Below are positions 35,358 through 45,239 of a stretch of 64,000 nucleotides of DNA, in pieces. Numbering within the stretch: the first letter of the stretch is position 1; each line of letters begins with the position of its first letter. Under the pieces are notes generated by a model, which was given only the letters and a program-made list of their open reading frames with translations, ran no database searches and was not told the origin of the DNA. This stretch comes from Mesorhizobium sp. (lineage in GTDB: Bacteria > Pseudomonadota > Alphaproteobacteria > Rhizobiales > Rhizobiaceae), in assembly GCF_024710845.1 (NCBI RefSeq), contig NZ_JANJTZ010000053.1, positions 222,284 through 286,283 of the forward strand. Direction: 5' to 3'. Both the position numbers and the translations under genes were made by a program.

Positions 35358-35374
35358 ATGTCGCAAACGGACAT
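35358..35374. promoter_or_regulatory. ATGTCGCAAAC element with ATGTC/GACAT arms
   Basis: ATGTC and GACAT form a five-base inverted repeat with spacer GCAAACG. The word ATGTCGCAAAC also lies upstream of the DMGDH-like gene at 38768 (on its coding strand), and TGTCGCAAA lies in the MttB/corrinoid promoter. It sits about 110 bases before the GlxA-like regulator and is a candidate binding site of that regulator. Confidence 0.55.
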
Positions 35375-35479
35375 CCGGCTGCCGCAATCACATTGACATT
35401 TCAGGGCGTTCGGGATGACACTTTCCCAATCGCGACGATGACAGCCGTCTGACGATAGCCAGGTTTCCGGGAGTGTTTC

Positions 35480-36478
35480 GTGACCGTCAAGCCAGCCATC
35501 AAACGCTCGATCGTCTTCTTTCTCGTTCCCAATTTCACGCTCATCGCCTTTTCGACGGCCATCGAACCGCTGCGCCTGGCCAACCGCACGCTGGGCTGCG
35601 ACGCCTACTCCTGGCGGCTCGCCAGCGCCGACGGCGCGCCGGTGAAAGCCTCCTGCGGCGTCGAAATCGCGGTTCAGTCCTCGCTCGAGGATGAGCGCCG
35701 CAAAATGAGCGGCCCCGACCGTCCGTCGATGGTGATCGTCTGCTCCGGCATCAACGTCGAGAAGTACCAGAACCGCTCCGCCTTTGCCTGGCTGCGGGAG
35801 GAATACAACCGCGGCGTGGCGATCGGCGGCCTGTGCACCGGCGCCCATGTGCTGGCATCCGCCGGCCTTCTCTCCAACAAGCGCTGCGCCATCCACTGGG
35901 AGAACCTGCCCGGCTTCTCCGAGGCGTTTCCCAAGGCAAACGTCTTCGCCGATCTCTTCGAGGTCGACCAGAACATCTACACCTGCGCCGGCGGCACCGC
36001 CGCGCTCGACATGATGCTGAAGCTGATCGGCGACGATTTCGACGAGGCGCTGGTCAACCGCGTCTGCGAGCAGGTGCTCACCGACCGAGTGCGCAGCCCG
36101 ACGGACCGCCAGCGCCTGCCGCTGCGCGCCCGCCTCGGCGTGCAGAACACCAAGGTCCTGTCAATCATCGAACTGATGGAGATGAACCTCTCCGAGCCGC
36201 TGTCGTTGATCGAAATCGCCGACAATGTCGGCCTGTCGCGACGCCAGATCGAGCGCCTGTTCCAGCAGGAAATGGGTCGCTCACCGGCGCGCTACTATCT
36301 CGAGATCCGGCTCGACCGCGCGCGCCACTTGCTCATCCAGTCGTCCCTGCCGGTGGTCGAGGTGGCTGTCGCCTGCGGCTTCGTCTCGGCATCGCATTTC
36401 TCCAAATGCTACCGCGAACTCTACGCTCGCTCGCCCCAGCAGGAACGCGCCGACCGCAAGCAGCTGCTGGCGGCGTAG
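35480..36478 (+). CDS. GlxA/GbdR-like AraC-family regulator
   Basis: A 332-residue regulator with an N-terminal DJ-1/PfpI (class I amidotransferase-like) domain (residues ~10-180; GGLCTGAHVLASAGLL holds the nucleophile-elbow Cys) and a C-terminal AraC helix-turn-helix pair (LIEIADNVGLSRRQIERLF; VVEVAVACGFVSASHFSKCY). This is the layout of GbdR, the glycine betaine/dimethylglycine-responsive activator of Pseudomonas. It starts at GTG 35480, with GGGAG upstream. Given the sarcosine oxidase, DMGDH and MttB genes around it, control of methylated-amine catabolism is a reasonable inference; other GlxA members respond to arginine or carnitine. Confidence 0.85.
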   Translation: MTVKPAIKRSIVFFLVPNFTLIAFSTAIEPLRLANRTLGCDAYSWRLASADGAPVKASCGVEIAVQSSLEDERRKMSGPDRPSMVIVCSGINVEKYQNRSAFAWLREEYNRGVAIGGLCTGAHVLASAGLLSNKRCAIHWENLPGFSEAFPKANVFADLFEVDQNIYTCAGGTAALDMMLKLIGDDFDEALVNRVCEQVLTDRVRSPTDRQRLPLRARLGVQNTKVLSIIELMEMNLSEPLSLIEIADNVGLSRRQIERLFQQEMGRSPARYYLEIRLDRARHLLIQSSLPVVEVAVACGFVSASHFSKCYRELYARSPQQERADRKQLLAA

Positions 36479-36622
36479 GAAAACCTCATACAAACCTGCG
36501 GACAGCCGTCGTTCCGGCTGGATTTTCGTGCATCATGCATTATGTCGGAGCGATACCGCGCGTGAAACCGCGCGGATCGGTACGATGGCCCTCGGGCCGA
36601 CCAACCACAAGGAGGCCGGACC

Positions 36623-37816
36623 GTGACAGCCGAGACCCGACAGAAATCCGTCTTCCGCGAGTTCCTCGACAGCGAATCCTCTGGCGGTATCGTCCTGATG
36701 GCGGCGGCCGCGCTGGCGCTCATCGTCGCCAACTCCCCTCTTGCGCCCACCTATCTCGCCGCGCTGAAGGCCTATATCGGGCCGCTCAGCGTCGCGCACT
36801 GGATCAACGACGCGCTGATGGCGGTGTTCTTCCTGCTGGTTGGGCTCGAAATCAAGCGCGAGGTGCTGGACGGGCAGCTCTCCACCTGGCCGCGGCGCAT
36901 CCTGCCCGGGCTGGCGGCTGCCGGCGGCATGGCCGTGCCGGCGCTTATCTATGTCGGCCTGAACTGGGGCAACGCCGAAACGATGCGCGGCTGGGCGATC
37001 CCGACCGCGACCGACATCGCGTTCGCGCTGGGCGTCCTGTCGCTGCTGGGCAGCCGCGTCCCGGCCTCGATGAAGGTGTTCCTGACCGCGCTGGCGATCA
37101 TCGACGACCTCGGCGCCGTCGTCATCATCGCGATCTTCTACACGGCCGACTTGCAGATGGCCTATCTGGCCGGCGCATTCGCGGTACTCGGCATACTCTA
37201 TGCCATGAACCGGATGGGGGTGCTCAGCCTCCTGCCCTATCTCGCGCTCGGCGTCGTGCTCTGGATCCTGGTTCTCCAATCGGGCGTGCACGCGACGCTT
37301 GCCGGCGTGGCACTGGCGCTCACGATCCCGCTGCGCCGGACGCCCGGCATCGAGCACGACACCGAAACCTCCCCCCTGCATCGCCTCGAACATGCCCTGC
37401 ACGGGGTGGTGCCCTTCGTCATCGTGCCGGTCTTCGGCTTCGCCAATGCCGGCGTCTCGTTCACGGGCATGTCGGCCGACACGCTGGTCGACCCGCTGAC
37501 GCTGGGCGTCGCCGCCGGGCTCGTCATCGGCAAGCTCGTCGGCGTCTTCGGAACCTCCTATGCAGCGATCAGGCTCGGCTTCGCCGACATGCCCGCGAAC
37601 GCCGCGCGCATGCACCTGCTCGGCGTCTCTCTACTCTGCGGCATCGGCTTCACGATGAGCCTGTTCATCGGCCTGCTTGCCTTCGCCGACAACCCAACAC
37701 TGCAGGACGACGTCAAGGTGGGTATCCTGCTCGGCTCCGTTGTCGCGGCGCTGCTGGGATCGCTGGTGATGATGCTTGCCCCACGCCCAGGCGGCCCGGA
37801 ATCGCGGGAGGACTGA
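36623..37816 (+). CDS. nhaA: Na+/H+ antiporter NhaA
   Basis: A 397-residue inner-membrane antiporter with about 12 hydrophobic segments. The catalytic pair Asp161-Asp162 in [12 protein letters not shown] corresponds to Asp163-Asp164 of E. coli Nha[14 protein letters not shown] and [14 protein letters not shown] are further family motifs. Length matches the family. GTG at 36623 is the start, with AGGAGG seven bases upstream. It exchanges external protons for internal sodium and supports salt and alkaline tolerance. It ends nine bases from the convergent DUF1194 gene. Confidence 0.96.
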   Translation: MTAETRQKSVFREFLDSESSGGIVLMAAAALALIVANSPLAPTYLAALKAYIGPLSVAHWINDALMAVFFLLVGLEIKREVLDGQLSTWPRRILPGLAAAGGMAVPALIYVGLNWGNAETMRGWAIPTATDIAFALGVLSLLGSRVPASMKVFLTALAIIDDLGAVVIIAIFYTADLQMAYLAGAFAVLGILYAMNRMGVLSLLPYLALGVVLWILVLQSGVHATLAGVALALTIPLRRTPGIEHDTETSPLHRLEHALHGVVPFVIVPVFGFANAGVSFTGMSADTLVDPLTLGVAAGLVIGKLVGVFGTSYAAIRLGFADMPANAARMHLLGVSLLCGIGFTMSLFIGLLAFADNPTLQDDVKVGILLGSVVAALLGSLVMMLAPRPGGPESRED

Positions 37817-37824
37817 ACACGCGG

Positions 37825-38670
37825 CTACTGGATGTCGATCCAGCCGCGGTTGTTCCACATTTTCTCGCCAATCTGGCAGTCGGTCGTGAAGGTGGAGGCA
37901 GCCCTGATGACCGGCGGATGCTCCGCTTCCATCGCGGCGCGGATCGGGTGGCCGGCGCCGGCGAGTTCGAGCACCAACTTGCGCCGGATCGCCTCCGGGA
38001 ACTGCGCCCAGCCATTGACCGGGATCATGAAGGCGCCCGGCCCGCCGATGACGCAGTCGGTGTAGTAGCTGTCGAGGTTGCTGATGTCGTAGGCCGATAT
38101 CATGCCGCCGTCATTGGTCATCAGCGGCAGGCCGTTGATCGTGATGCCTTTCGCGGCGATGCGATCGCGGGTCTGGTCCACCGGGCCGCCCTGGTTGTTC
38201 GGTCCGTCACCGGACACGTCGATCACCCGCTTGGTGCCGCGATATCCACTGTTCTCGAACAGCAATCCGGCGAACTCCAATGCCGCCGAGATCGACGTGC
38301 GCCGGGCGCTACGCGGCGGCGTCGCGGTCATCTTCGCGACGAAAGCCCCCGCATCCTCCGCCGTCGCGATCACCGACCACGGCACGACCACCTGCTGTAC
38401 GGTGGCGCCTGCCCACTCGACATAGGTCACCGCAATCCGGCCGTGCAGCCCTTCCGCGATGGCCTTGAGCACCGCCCCGTCGGTCAGCGCCGCAACATAG
38501 CCGTCGCGTTGGATGACGAGCTCGTCGGGCGACATCGAGAGCGAGACGTCGACGGCCAGAACGAGCTCGACGTCGACGACCTGTACGTCGGCCGGCGCGC
38601 CCCCGGCGGAGAGCGTCAGTATCAGCGCGGCCCCGCAAAGCAGCGCAGATCTGGCTGGCAGGCGTGACAT
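37825..38670 (-). CDS. Secreted DUF1194 vWA protein
   Basis: A 281-residue exported protein with a signal peptide ending near ALILTLSAGGAPA and a vWA-type domain: VELVLAVDVSLSMSPDEL carries the MIDAS residues DxSxS, and VIDVSGDGPNNQGG the later metal-site Asp. This matches DUF1194. Mature Cys residues (YTDCVIGG, TDCQIG) may form a disulfide. Function is unknown; vWA folds usually mediate protein contacts through a metal. Confidence 0.85.
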   Translation of the reverse strand: MSRLPARSALLCGAALILTLSAGGAPADVQVVDVELVLAVDVSLSMSPDELVIQRDGYVAALTDGAVLKAIAEGLHGRIAVTYVEWAGATVQQVVVPWSVIATAEDAGAFVAKMTATPPRSARRTSISAALEFAGLLFENSGYRGTKRVIDVSGDGPNNQGGPVDQTRDRIAAKGITINGLPLMTNDGGMISAYDISNLDSYYTDCVIGGPGAFMIPVNGWAQFPEAIRRKLVLELAGAGHPIRAAMEAEHPPVIRAASTFTTDCQIGEKMWNNRGWIDIQ

Positions 38671-38767
38671 GAGCCCATGATACGCCCATCGACCGGAGGA
38701 AAAAGCTGGCGTTGGCGTCAGGCATTCACGAAATCGCGAGGGATGCGACCGCCTCTACGCCCGCTCC

Positions 38768-41329
38768 TCAGCTCCGCGGCTTCGCATTCTCCGGGTCGTA
38801 GAGCGGCGCGTAGCCAACACCCGCCACCTTCACCGGGTATCGTTCGCCGAAATACTCGATCTCGAAATCGTTGCCCTTCACCGCCTTCTCGTGCGGCAGG
38901 TAGGCCAGCATGATCGTCTTGCCGATGGTCGGGCCGAAGGCCATCGAGGTGGTGAAGGAGCGCCGGCCGAGCGAATCGACTAGCGTCTCGCCGGTCGCGG
39001 GATCCAGGATCGGGCTGGTGCCGACCGGATAGCGGGCGACGCCCTTCGAATCGACGTTCTGCTCGAGCGTCAGCGTGCACAGGATCGCCGGCTGGTGCGG
39101 CCGGGCGCGGTGTTCGAGATGCCTCGCCTTGCCGCGGAAATCCGCCTCCTTGACCTTCGGTCGCTGCAGGTCGGCTTCGAGCAGGTTGTATTCGGTCAGG
39201 AGGTCGGCGTTCTGGAGGCGCAGGCTTTTCTCCATGCGGCGCGAATTGGCATAGGTCTCGACGCCGAAGGCCATGACGCTGGTCGAGCGCAATGCATCCC
39301 AGACGGCGAGACCGTCCTCGTAGCGCATGTGCAACTCCCAGCCCTGCTCGCCGACATAGGAGATACGGAAGGCGGTGACGTCCTTGCCGGCAATCCTGAT
39401 CGGCTTGATCGCGGCGAAGGCGAAGTTTTCGGGATCGAGGCCGGCCGGATCCTCGACCACCTTCTTCAAGGTCACGCGCGCGTTCGGTCCCCAGATGCCG
39501 ATGGTGACGAACTTCTCCGACACGTCGGTGACCGTCACGTCGAGGCCGCGGTCCTCGGCGATGCGGCGCATGTAGTGGAAGTCGCGCGGGCCGGCGTCGG
39601 CGCCGTTCACCAGGCGGCAGCGGTCGGCCATGCGGAAGACGGTGAAGTCGGCGCGCACCATGCCCTCGTCGTCGAGGAAGTGGGTATAGACGCCCTTGCC
39701 GATATTGGCATCGCCGCCGATCCTGGCCGCGCACAGCCATTCGAGCAGCTCGACATGGTCGGGCCCGGCAATGTCGACCATGTGGAAATGAGACAGGTTG
39801 ACGATGCCGCAATCCTCGCTCATGGCGAGGTGCTCGGCGTTGGAGACACGCCAGAAATGGCGGTTGTCCCACTCGTTCGCGCGGACCGGAACGCGGTCCC
39901 CGTATTTCTCCAGCAGGTGCTCGTTGGCGGCGTAGCCGTGCGCGCGCTCCCAGCCGCCGAGTTCCATGAAGTAGCCGCCGAGTTCCTTCTCGCGCTCGTA
40001 GAAGGGAGAGCGCTTGATGTTGCGGCCGGTCGCATAGGGTTCGCGCGGATGGACGGCCGGGTTGTAGACCTTCTGCGCCGCCTCGCCGCAGCGGCCGGCG
40101 ATGAAGTCTTCCTTCAGCTGGTGCGGGTAGTAGCGCGCATAGTCGATCCGGTTGTGGTCGATCTCGGTGCGCCCGTCGGTCATCCAGTCGGCGACGAGCT
40201 TGGCCATGCCGGGCGCGTCCTTGACCCAGATGGCGACGGCATACCAGAGCCCCCTGACCTTCTGGCTCTCGCCGATCGACGGGCCGCCGTCGGCGGTCAC
40301 CTGGAGAAGTCCGTTGAAGGAACGGCGTTCGTCATAGCCGAGCTCGCCCAGGATCGGCGTCAATTCGATGGCGCGCTCCAGCGGCGCGATGATCTGCTCC
40401 ATGTCGAGGTCGCGCTGCGACGGCGACAGGCGCGCCTGGTCTTTCTCCAGCAGCTCGCGCGGATGGACGAGGCGCGGATTGTGCTCCTCGTAGTAGCCCC
40501 ATTCGATCATCCCGCCTTCGGCGGTGACCGGATCGCCGGTGTCGCGCATGTAGGCGGAATTGCCCTGGTCGCGCAGCAGCGGATAGCCGATCTCCTTGCC
40601 GGTGCCGGCGAATTCGTTGAACGGACCGAAAAAGGTTAGCGGATGGTCGATCGGCATCACCGGCAGGTCCTCGCCGGCCATCGCCGCGATCAGCCGGCCC
40701 CACAGGCCGGCGCAGACGACGACGTAGTCCGCCATGATTGTGCCGCGGTCGGTGACGACGCCCTTGATGCGACCGTCCTCGATCACCAGCGATTTTGCCG
40801 GCGTGTTGGCAAAGGCTCTCAGCTTGCCCGACTTCTCGCCCATGTCGACGAGCTTGTGGGCCACCGTCTGCGAACGCGGGATGACGAGGCCGGCGTCGGG
40901 ATCCCACAGGCCGCCCTGCACCACCGATTCCTCGATGAGCGGGAATTTCTGCTTGATCTCGGCCGGCTCGGCGAGCCGCGCGCGCGTCCCGAAGGCCTTG
41001 GCTGAGGCGATCTTGCGCCTGATCTCGTCCATGCGCGCATCGTCGCCGACGCGCGCCACCTCCAGCCCGCCGATGCGCTCGTAATGGCCGAGCCTGTCGT
41101 AGAAATCGATCGAGTAGAGCGAGGTCCAGCACGACAGGAAATCGTGGCTGGTCATGTAGCAGAAGTCCGACGCATGCGCAGTCGAGCCGATGTCGGTCGG
41201 GATGCCCGACTTGTCGATGCCGACGATGTCGTCCCAGCCGCGCTCGATGAGGTGATGCGCGACCGCCGCGCCGACGATGCCGCCGAGACCGATGATGACG
41301 ACCTTCGCCTTGGTCGGAAACCCTGCCAT
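38768..41329 (-). CDS. DMGDH-like FAD/folate enzyme, second copy
   Basis: An 853-residue DMGDH-family protein with N-terminal FAD domain (VVIIGLGGIVGAAVAHHL), then GcvT-type folate domains. The covalent-FAD segment reads GSTAHASDF: the His (residue 52) is kept but the usual Trp before it is Ala. It is only distantly like the copies at 2799 and 61574 and may act on a different N-methyl compound. ATGTCGCAAAC lies 66 bases upstream on the coding strand, the same element as upstream of the GlxA-like regulator, suggesting shared control. It stands alone as a single-gene unit. Confidence 0.87.
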   Translation of the reverse strand: MAGFPTKAKVVIIGLGGIVGAAVAHHLIERGWDDIVGIDKSGIPTDIGSTAHASDFCYMTSHDFLSCWTSLYSIDFYDRLGHYERIGGLEVARVGDDARMDEIRRKIASAKAFGTRARLAEPAEIKQKFPLIEESVVQGGLWDPDAGLVIPRSQTVAHKLVDMGEKSGKLRAFANTPAKSLVIEDGRIKGVVTDRGTIMADYVVVCAGLWGRLIAAMAGEDLPVMPIDHPLTFFGPFNEFAGTGKEIGYPLLRDQGNSAYMRDTGDPVTAEGGMIEWGYYEEHNPRLVHPRELLEKDQARLSPSQRDLDMEQIIAPLERAIELTPILGELGYDERRSFNGLLQVTADGGPSIGESQKVRGLWYAVAIWVKDAPGMAKLVADWMTDGRTEIDHNRIDYARYYPHQLKEDFIAGRCGEAAQKVYNPAVHPREPYATGRNIKRSPFYEREKELGGYFMELGGWERAHGYAANEHLLEKYGDRVPVRANEWDNRHFWRVSNAEHLAMSEDCGIVNLSHFHMVDIAGPDHVELLEWLCAARIGGDANIGKGVYTHFLDDEGMVRADFTVFRMADRCRLVNGADAGPRDFHYMRRIAEDRGLDVTVTDVSEKFVTIGIWGPNARVTLKKVVEDPAGLDPENFAFAAIKPIRIAGKDVTAFRISYVGEQGWELHMRYEDGLAVWDALRSTSVMAFGVETYANSRRMEKSLRLQNADLLTEYNLLEADLQRPKVKEADFRGKARHLEHRARPHQPAILCTLTLEQNVDSKGVARYPVGTSPILDPATGETLVDSLGRRSFTTSMAFGPTIGKTIMLAYLPHEKAVKGNDFEIEYFGERYPVKVAGVGYAPLYDPENAKPRS

Positions 41330-41394
41330 GGGACTGCTGCTCCGAAACGAGAATTCGGCGCAGACTATAGACGGGTTCGGCGCGAGTGCAGCCT

Positions 41395-41405
41395 GTTTGC
41401 GACAT
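41395..41405 (-). promoter_or_regulatory. ATGTCGCAAAC element upstream of the DMGDH-like gene
   Basis: On the coding strand ATGTCGCAAAC begins 76 bases before the start codon of the gene at 38768-41329, in the same orientation relative to its gene as the copy at 35358-35368. The bases after it (AGGC against GGAC) are also similar. Confidence 0.5.
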
Positions 41406-41510
41406 CGGCGGAAGGCCGCGCGACTACCTGCGGAAGCAACCCGTCGAGCGACCTCAAATCCGCCGCCGTCCGGATTGCGACAGGGTTGTGGATGCGATCA
41501 CGTCGCGCGG

Positions 41511-42728
41511 TCAGCTCGCCCCGAACCGCGGCTTCCACGCCGCCGCGAGCACGATTGCCATTCCCGAGATGAAGACGAAGTAGAAGCGGTCGTCGGGCAG
41601 CGGGAAAGAGGCAAACTTGCCGAGCGTGCCGATGGCGAGCGCGAAGGCGAGCGCATTTGCGCGGCCGTCGCGCATCATGCCGAATCTGGCGAGCAGCGCC
41701 CAGGCGGCAGTGAGCAACGCCAGTAGCGCCGGCCAGTCGTTGTTCTGGATCGAGACGATGACGCCGCGCGCATAGCCCTTGGCGAAGGCGACGAGCGAGA
41801 AGTCCGGATGGAAGTTCGCCATCGAGTTCTGGATCTGGACGCAGGAGAAGTAGAAATGCGCCCACCAGCCGGGATGGTCGCCCAGCTTCGAGATCACGCT
41901 GATCGCGATCATCGAGGCGACGAAGGTGATCGCCATGGGCAGCCAGCGCCAGGAGAACAGCACGGCCGCGATCAGCAGCGCGAAGATCAGGATGATGTTG
42001 TCCGGCCGGATGAAGACCGAGGCGAAGAGCAGCGCGCCGGCAAGGCCGTCGCGACCGCGCAGCAGGCTGTAGAGGGCGGCAAGCGAGATCAGCGCCAAGA
42101 GCATGTCAGGCGTGACCGCGGTCGTCATTCGCGAATAATCGGCGATCAGCAGCACGGGGATCAGCACGAAGGCCGCCTGCAGCGCGTCCTCGCGGCGCAG
42201 CCACCACAGAGCGAGCAGGCCGAACCCGATGCCCGGTACCACGCTGAGCAGGACCGAGGCGTTGACGAGGCCCGTCACCGGCTCCAGCGCGCGCAGGAGC
42301 CAGACATAGCCGATCTTGACTCGGTACATCGACAGCTGCGACTGGAAGTCCGCCGGGTTCTCCCACTGGTGCAGGTTGTAGGGGTTGGACTGCTTCAGCT
42401 TGAACTGCTGCTCCGGCGAGGAGCCGGCATCGATCTGCGCCCAGGTTTCCCGGTGCAGTTCGACCGGATCCTGGACGCGGTCTTCCAGCGCGGTCGCGAT
42501 ATAGGCGACCATGTCCCAGTTGTAGTCCGGCTTGAAGGTCGCATAGGCGGCGATCGCGGCGATCGACAGCACCATGAACAGCGCGGCCAACCTATCGAGC
42601 AGGCTTTGCCGCGACACCGTCCGGACGACGGTTTCGCCGATGCCCGTCTGCAATGCCCAGCCGATCAGCGATGCTTGCTGTGCCCCCAGCATGGCGTCGT
42701 CCCCCTGCCCCGACATGCGACCGACCAT
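41511..42728 (-). CDS. Polytopic membrane protein, GT-C-like
   Basis: A 405-residue protein with about nine to ten hydrophobic segments and a large loop after the first one (residues ~70-130; YNWDMVAYIATALED). An Asp in the first loop and the general layout recall GT-C glycosyltransferases that use polyprenyl-phosphate sugars, but I cannot show a diagnostic motif. It is the last gene of the 48618-41511 operon; given the DPPR-synthase and DprE1-like genes upstream, transfer of a polyprenyl-linked pentose is an attractive inference. An internal ATG at 42716 is an alternative start. Confidence 0.65.
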   Translation of the reverse strand: MVGRMSGQGDDAMLGAQQASLIGWALQTGIGETVVRTVSRQSLLDRLAALFMVLSIAAIAAYATFKPDYNWDMVAYIATALEDRVQDPVELHRETWAQIDAGSSPEQQFKLKQSNPYNLHQWENPADFQSQLSMYRVKIGYVWLLRALEPVTGLVNASVLLSVVPGIGFGLLALWWLRREDALQAAFVLIPVLLIADYSRMTTAVTPDMLLALISLAALYSLLRGRDGLAGALLFASVFIRPDNIILIFALLIAAVLFSWRWLPMAITFVASMIAISVISKLGDHPGWWAHFYFSCVQIQNSMANFHPDFSLVAFAKGYARGVIVSIQNNDWPALLALLTAAWALLARFGMMRDGRANALAFALAIGTLGKFASFPLPDDRFYFVFISGMAIVLAAAWKPRFGAS

Positions 42729-42735
42729 CCCCGGA

Positions 42736-44208
42736 TCAGGTCATCTGGCTCTTCACGAAATCCTTGACGATCGAGACGATGCCGCGGCCGAGCAGGCTGT
42801 CGAGCGCACCGACGAAGGTGTCGACGTTCTCGCGCGTGCAGATCAGCGGCGGCTCGAGCCGGATGACGTTGCGGTTGTATTCGGTGAAGGCGACCAGGCA
42901 ATTGTAGTCGCGCAGAAGGAGCGCGCCGACGAAGCCCGACAGCGAGCCCTTCAGCTTGTCGTCGAGCATCGCCACGACCGGCCGCAGCACCATCGGCAGC
43001 GTCTGCGAGAAATCGTGGAACTCGAGCCCGATCATCAGGCCGCGTCCCCGCACGTCCTTGATGATCTGCGGATACTTTGCCTTCAGTCCGTTCAAGCGGT
43101 CGAGCAGGTAGTCGCCGACATCGGCCGCGTTGTCGATCAGGCCCTCGTCGTAGAGGATGTTCAATGCCTCGATCGACGTGGCGCAGGCCTCGCCCATGCC
43201 GCCGAAGGTGGCGGGCGCATGGATCATCGCCGTCTTGGGCGTACCGTAGGCCTTCATGAAGATGTCGCGCCTGGCGATCATGGCGCCCATTGCCGTCTTG
43301 CCGCCGCCGAGCGACTTTGCCAGCGCGGTGATGTCCGGCACGACGTTATAGTGCTCGAAGGCATAGAAGCGGCCGGTCCGCCCGTAGCCGCACTGCACCT
43401 CGTCGGCGACCCAGATCACACCGTACTGGTCGCAGAGCGCGCGCAGCTTGGTCCAGAATTCGGGCGTGGCCTGGATGATGCCGCCGCCGCCCTGGATCGT
43501 CTCCAGCACGATGACGCCGATTTCAGGATCGGTCTTGAACACGTTCTCGATCGCGTCGATGTCGCCGAAAGGCACCTTGACCGTATTGCCGGTGAGCTTG
43601 AATTCGCCGCGGTAGAGCTGGCCGTCGGTGATGGCCAACACGCCCTTGGTCTTTCCGTGGAAGGAATTTTCCGCATAGACAATCTTGGGCCGCTTCGGCC
43701 CGGCGGCGCGCTCGGCGAGCTTCACCGCCGCCTCCATCGCCTCGGAACCCGAGGAACCGAGGAACACCATGTCGAGATCGCCAGGCGAGCAGGCAGCGAG
43801 GTTGTGAGCGAAGGCCGCTTGGTACTGCGACATGAAGGCGATCGCGATCTCGTGCCGCTTCTCGTCCTGGAATTTCTTGCGGGCCTCGAGGAGGCGCGGA
43901 TGGTTGTGGCCGAAGGCAAGCGAGCCGAAACCGCCGAAGAAGTCGAGGATCTTCCGGCCGTTCTGGTCGATGTAATACATCCCCTCGGCGCGCTCGACCT
44001 TGATCTTGTGGAAGCCGAGCAGCTTCATGAAATGCAGCTGGCCCGGGTTCTGGTGCGCCTTGAACAGGTCCGTCATGCGGACCACGTCCATGCCCTTCGC
44101 CTCCTCGACCGAGATCAGCTTCGGCTTGCGGGTGGCGTTGGGGGTGAGCGTCGGCGCATCGACGAGAGTGCGCGCGGTCGTCGTTTCCGGCTTGGTCATC
44201 ACGGTCAT
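42736..44208 (-). CDS. Class III PLP aminotransferase
   Basis: A 490-residue class III aminotransferase. Features: FGGFGSLAFGHNHPRLLEA, GSSGSEAMEAAVKLA (cofactor phosphate), VIWVADEVQCGYGRTG with the PLP-ring Asp, and the Schiff-base Lys in ITALAKSLGGGK. The ATG at 44208 has AGGAAAG upstream; a GTG at 44232 would overlap the preceding stop codon and is the alternative. Family members use ornithine, 4-aminobutyrate, diamines or amino-sugar precursors; in this operon it may make an aminated sugar or polyol. The substrate is unknown. Confidence 0.87.
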   Translation of the reverse strand: MTVMTKPETTTARTLVDAPTLTPNATRKPKLISVEEAKGMDVVRMTDLFKAHQNPGQLHFMKLLGFHKIKVERAEGMYYIDQNGRKILDFFGGFGSLAFGHNHPRLLEARKKFQDEKRHEIAIAFMSQYQAAFAHNLAACSPGDLDMVFLGSSGSEAMEAAVKLAERAAGPKRPKIVYAENSFHGKTKGVLAITDGQLYRGEFKLTGNTVKVPFGDIDAIENVFKTDPEIGVIVLETIQGGGGIIQATPEFWTKLRALCDQYGVIWVADEVQCGYGRTGRFYAFEHYNVVPDITALAKSLGGGKTAMGAMIARRDIFMKAYGTPKTAMIHAPATFGGMGEACATSIEALNILYDEGLIDNAADVGDYLLDRLNGLKAKYPQIIKDVRGRGLMIGLEFHDFSQTLPMVLRPVVAMLDDKLKGSLSGFVGALLLRDYNCLVAFTEYNRNVIRLEPPLICTRENVDTFVGALDSLLGRGIVSIVKDFVKSQMT

Positions 44209-44228
44209 GTTCCGCTTCTTTCCTATGT

Positions 44229-45239
44229 TCACTCGGCCGGCACGGAGTGCGCGGCGGCGACGGCCTTGCCGTCCTTCTTGGCCCTGTATTCGCGGTAGGC
44301 CGCGATCAGCATGTCTTCGTCGCGGTATTGCGGCACCCAGCCGAGTTCGCGCTTGCCCTTCGACACGTCGAGCAGGCAGTCTTCGTCGGCGATCAGATAC
44401 TGCTCCGGATCCATGATCGGCATGTTCATCCAGTCGAGCAGGTCGAGCGTGCGCTTCACCGCCCAGCCCGGCGTCGGGATCAGGATCGACTTCGAGCCGG
44501 CATGCTTGATCAGGTCGCCGAGCAGCTTGCGCACCGACGGCGGATTGAGCGAGCCGAGATTGTAGGCCTCGTTGGGCACCCCCGCCTTCCAGGCGAGCCG
44601 CGCCGCCTCGGCACAGTCGAACACCGAGATGAACTGATAGGGGTTCTTCCCCGAACCGATCATCGGCACCGGCAGGTTCATGTCGATCAGCTTGAACAGC
44701 TTTTCGAGGATGCCGAGGCGGCCGGGACCGATGATCAGCCGCGGGCGGAACAGCGAGATGTTCATGCCCTGCGCGCGCCAGTCGGCGGCCAGCTCCTCGG
44801 TCTTCAGCTTCGACAGGCCGTATTCGCCGAGCGGCGCGACCGGATGGTCTTCCGTCATCGGCTGGTAGACGGTGTGGCCGTAGATCATGTCGGTGGTGAA
44901 ATGCACCAGCTTCGGGGCATCGGCGCGCGCCATCGCATGGATGATGTTCTCCGTGCCGTGGACATTGACCGGCCAGAAGAAGTCGTGCCGTTTCGCCCTC
45001 ACCTGGATGGGCGACAGCATCTTGGCCGACAGATTGTAGACCATGTCGTCGGAACGGATGCCGACGGCATTAACCTGTTCCGGATCGGTCACATCGCAGC
45101 GCACGAAGCGGGCCTTGGCGTAATGCGGCAGGTCGCTCTTCACGATGTCGGCGACGACGACGTCTTCGCCGTCCGCGACCAGCTTCGGTGCAAGGTGGCG
45201 GCCGACGAATCCGTCGCCGCCGAAGATGATGTGTCTCAT
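44229..45239 (-). CDS. NAD-dependent epimerase/dehydratase
   Basis: A 336-residue extended short-chain dehydrogenase. The Rossmann motif is IFGGDGFVGRHLA at residues 5-17; the catalytic YxxxK is YGLSKLKTEEL preceded by FTTDMIYG. The start overlaps the stop of the transporter gene as ATGA. The family epimerises, reduces or dehydrates nucleotide- or lipid-linked sugars. In mycobacteria the DprE1 product is reduced by the short-chain dehydrogenase DprE2, and no classical DprE2 is visible here, so this enzyme could supply the reductase step. That is speculative. Confidence 0.85.
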   Translation of the reverse strand: MRHIIFGGDGFVGRHLAPKLVADGEDVVVADIVKSDLPHYAKARFVRCDVTDPEQVNAVGIRSDDMVYNLSAKMLSPIQVRAKRHDFFWPVNVHGTENIIHAMARADAPKLVHFTTDMIYGHTVYQPMTEDHPVAPLGEYGLSKLKTEELAADWRAQGMNISLFRPRLIIGPGRLGILEKLFKLIDMNLPVPMIGSGKNPYQFISVFDCAEAARLAWKAGVPNEAYNLGSLNPPSVRKLLGDLIKHAGSKSILIPTPGWAVKRTLDLLDWMNMPIMDPEQYLIADEDCLLDVSKGKRELGWVPQYRDEDMLIAAYREYRAKKDGKAVAAAHSVPAE

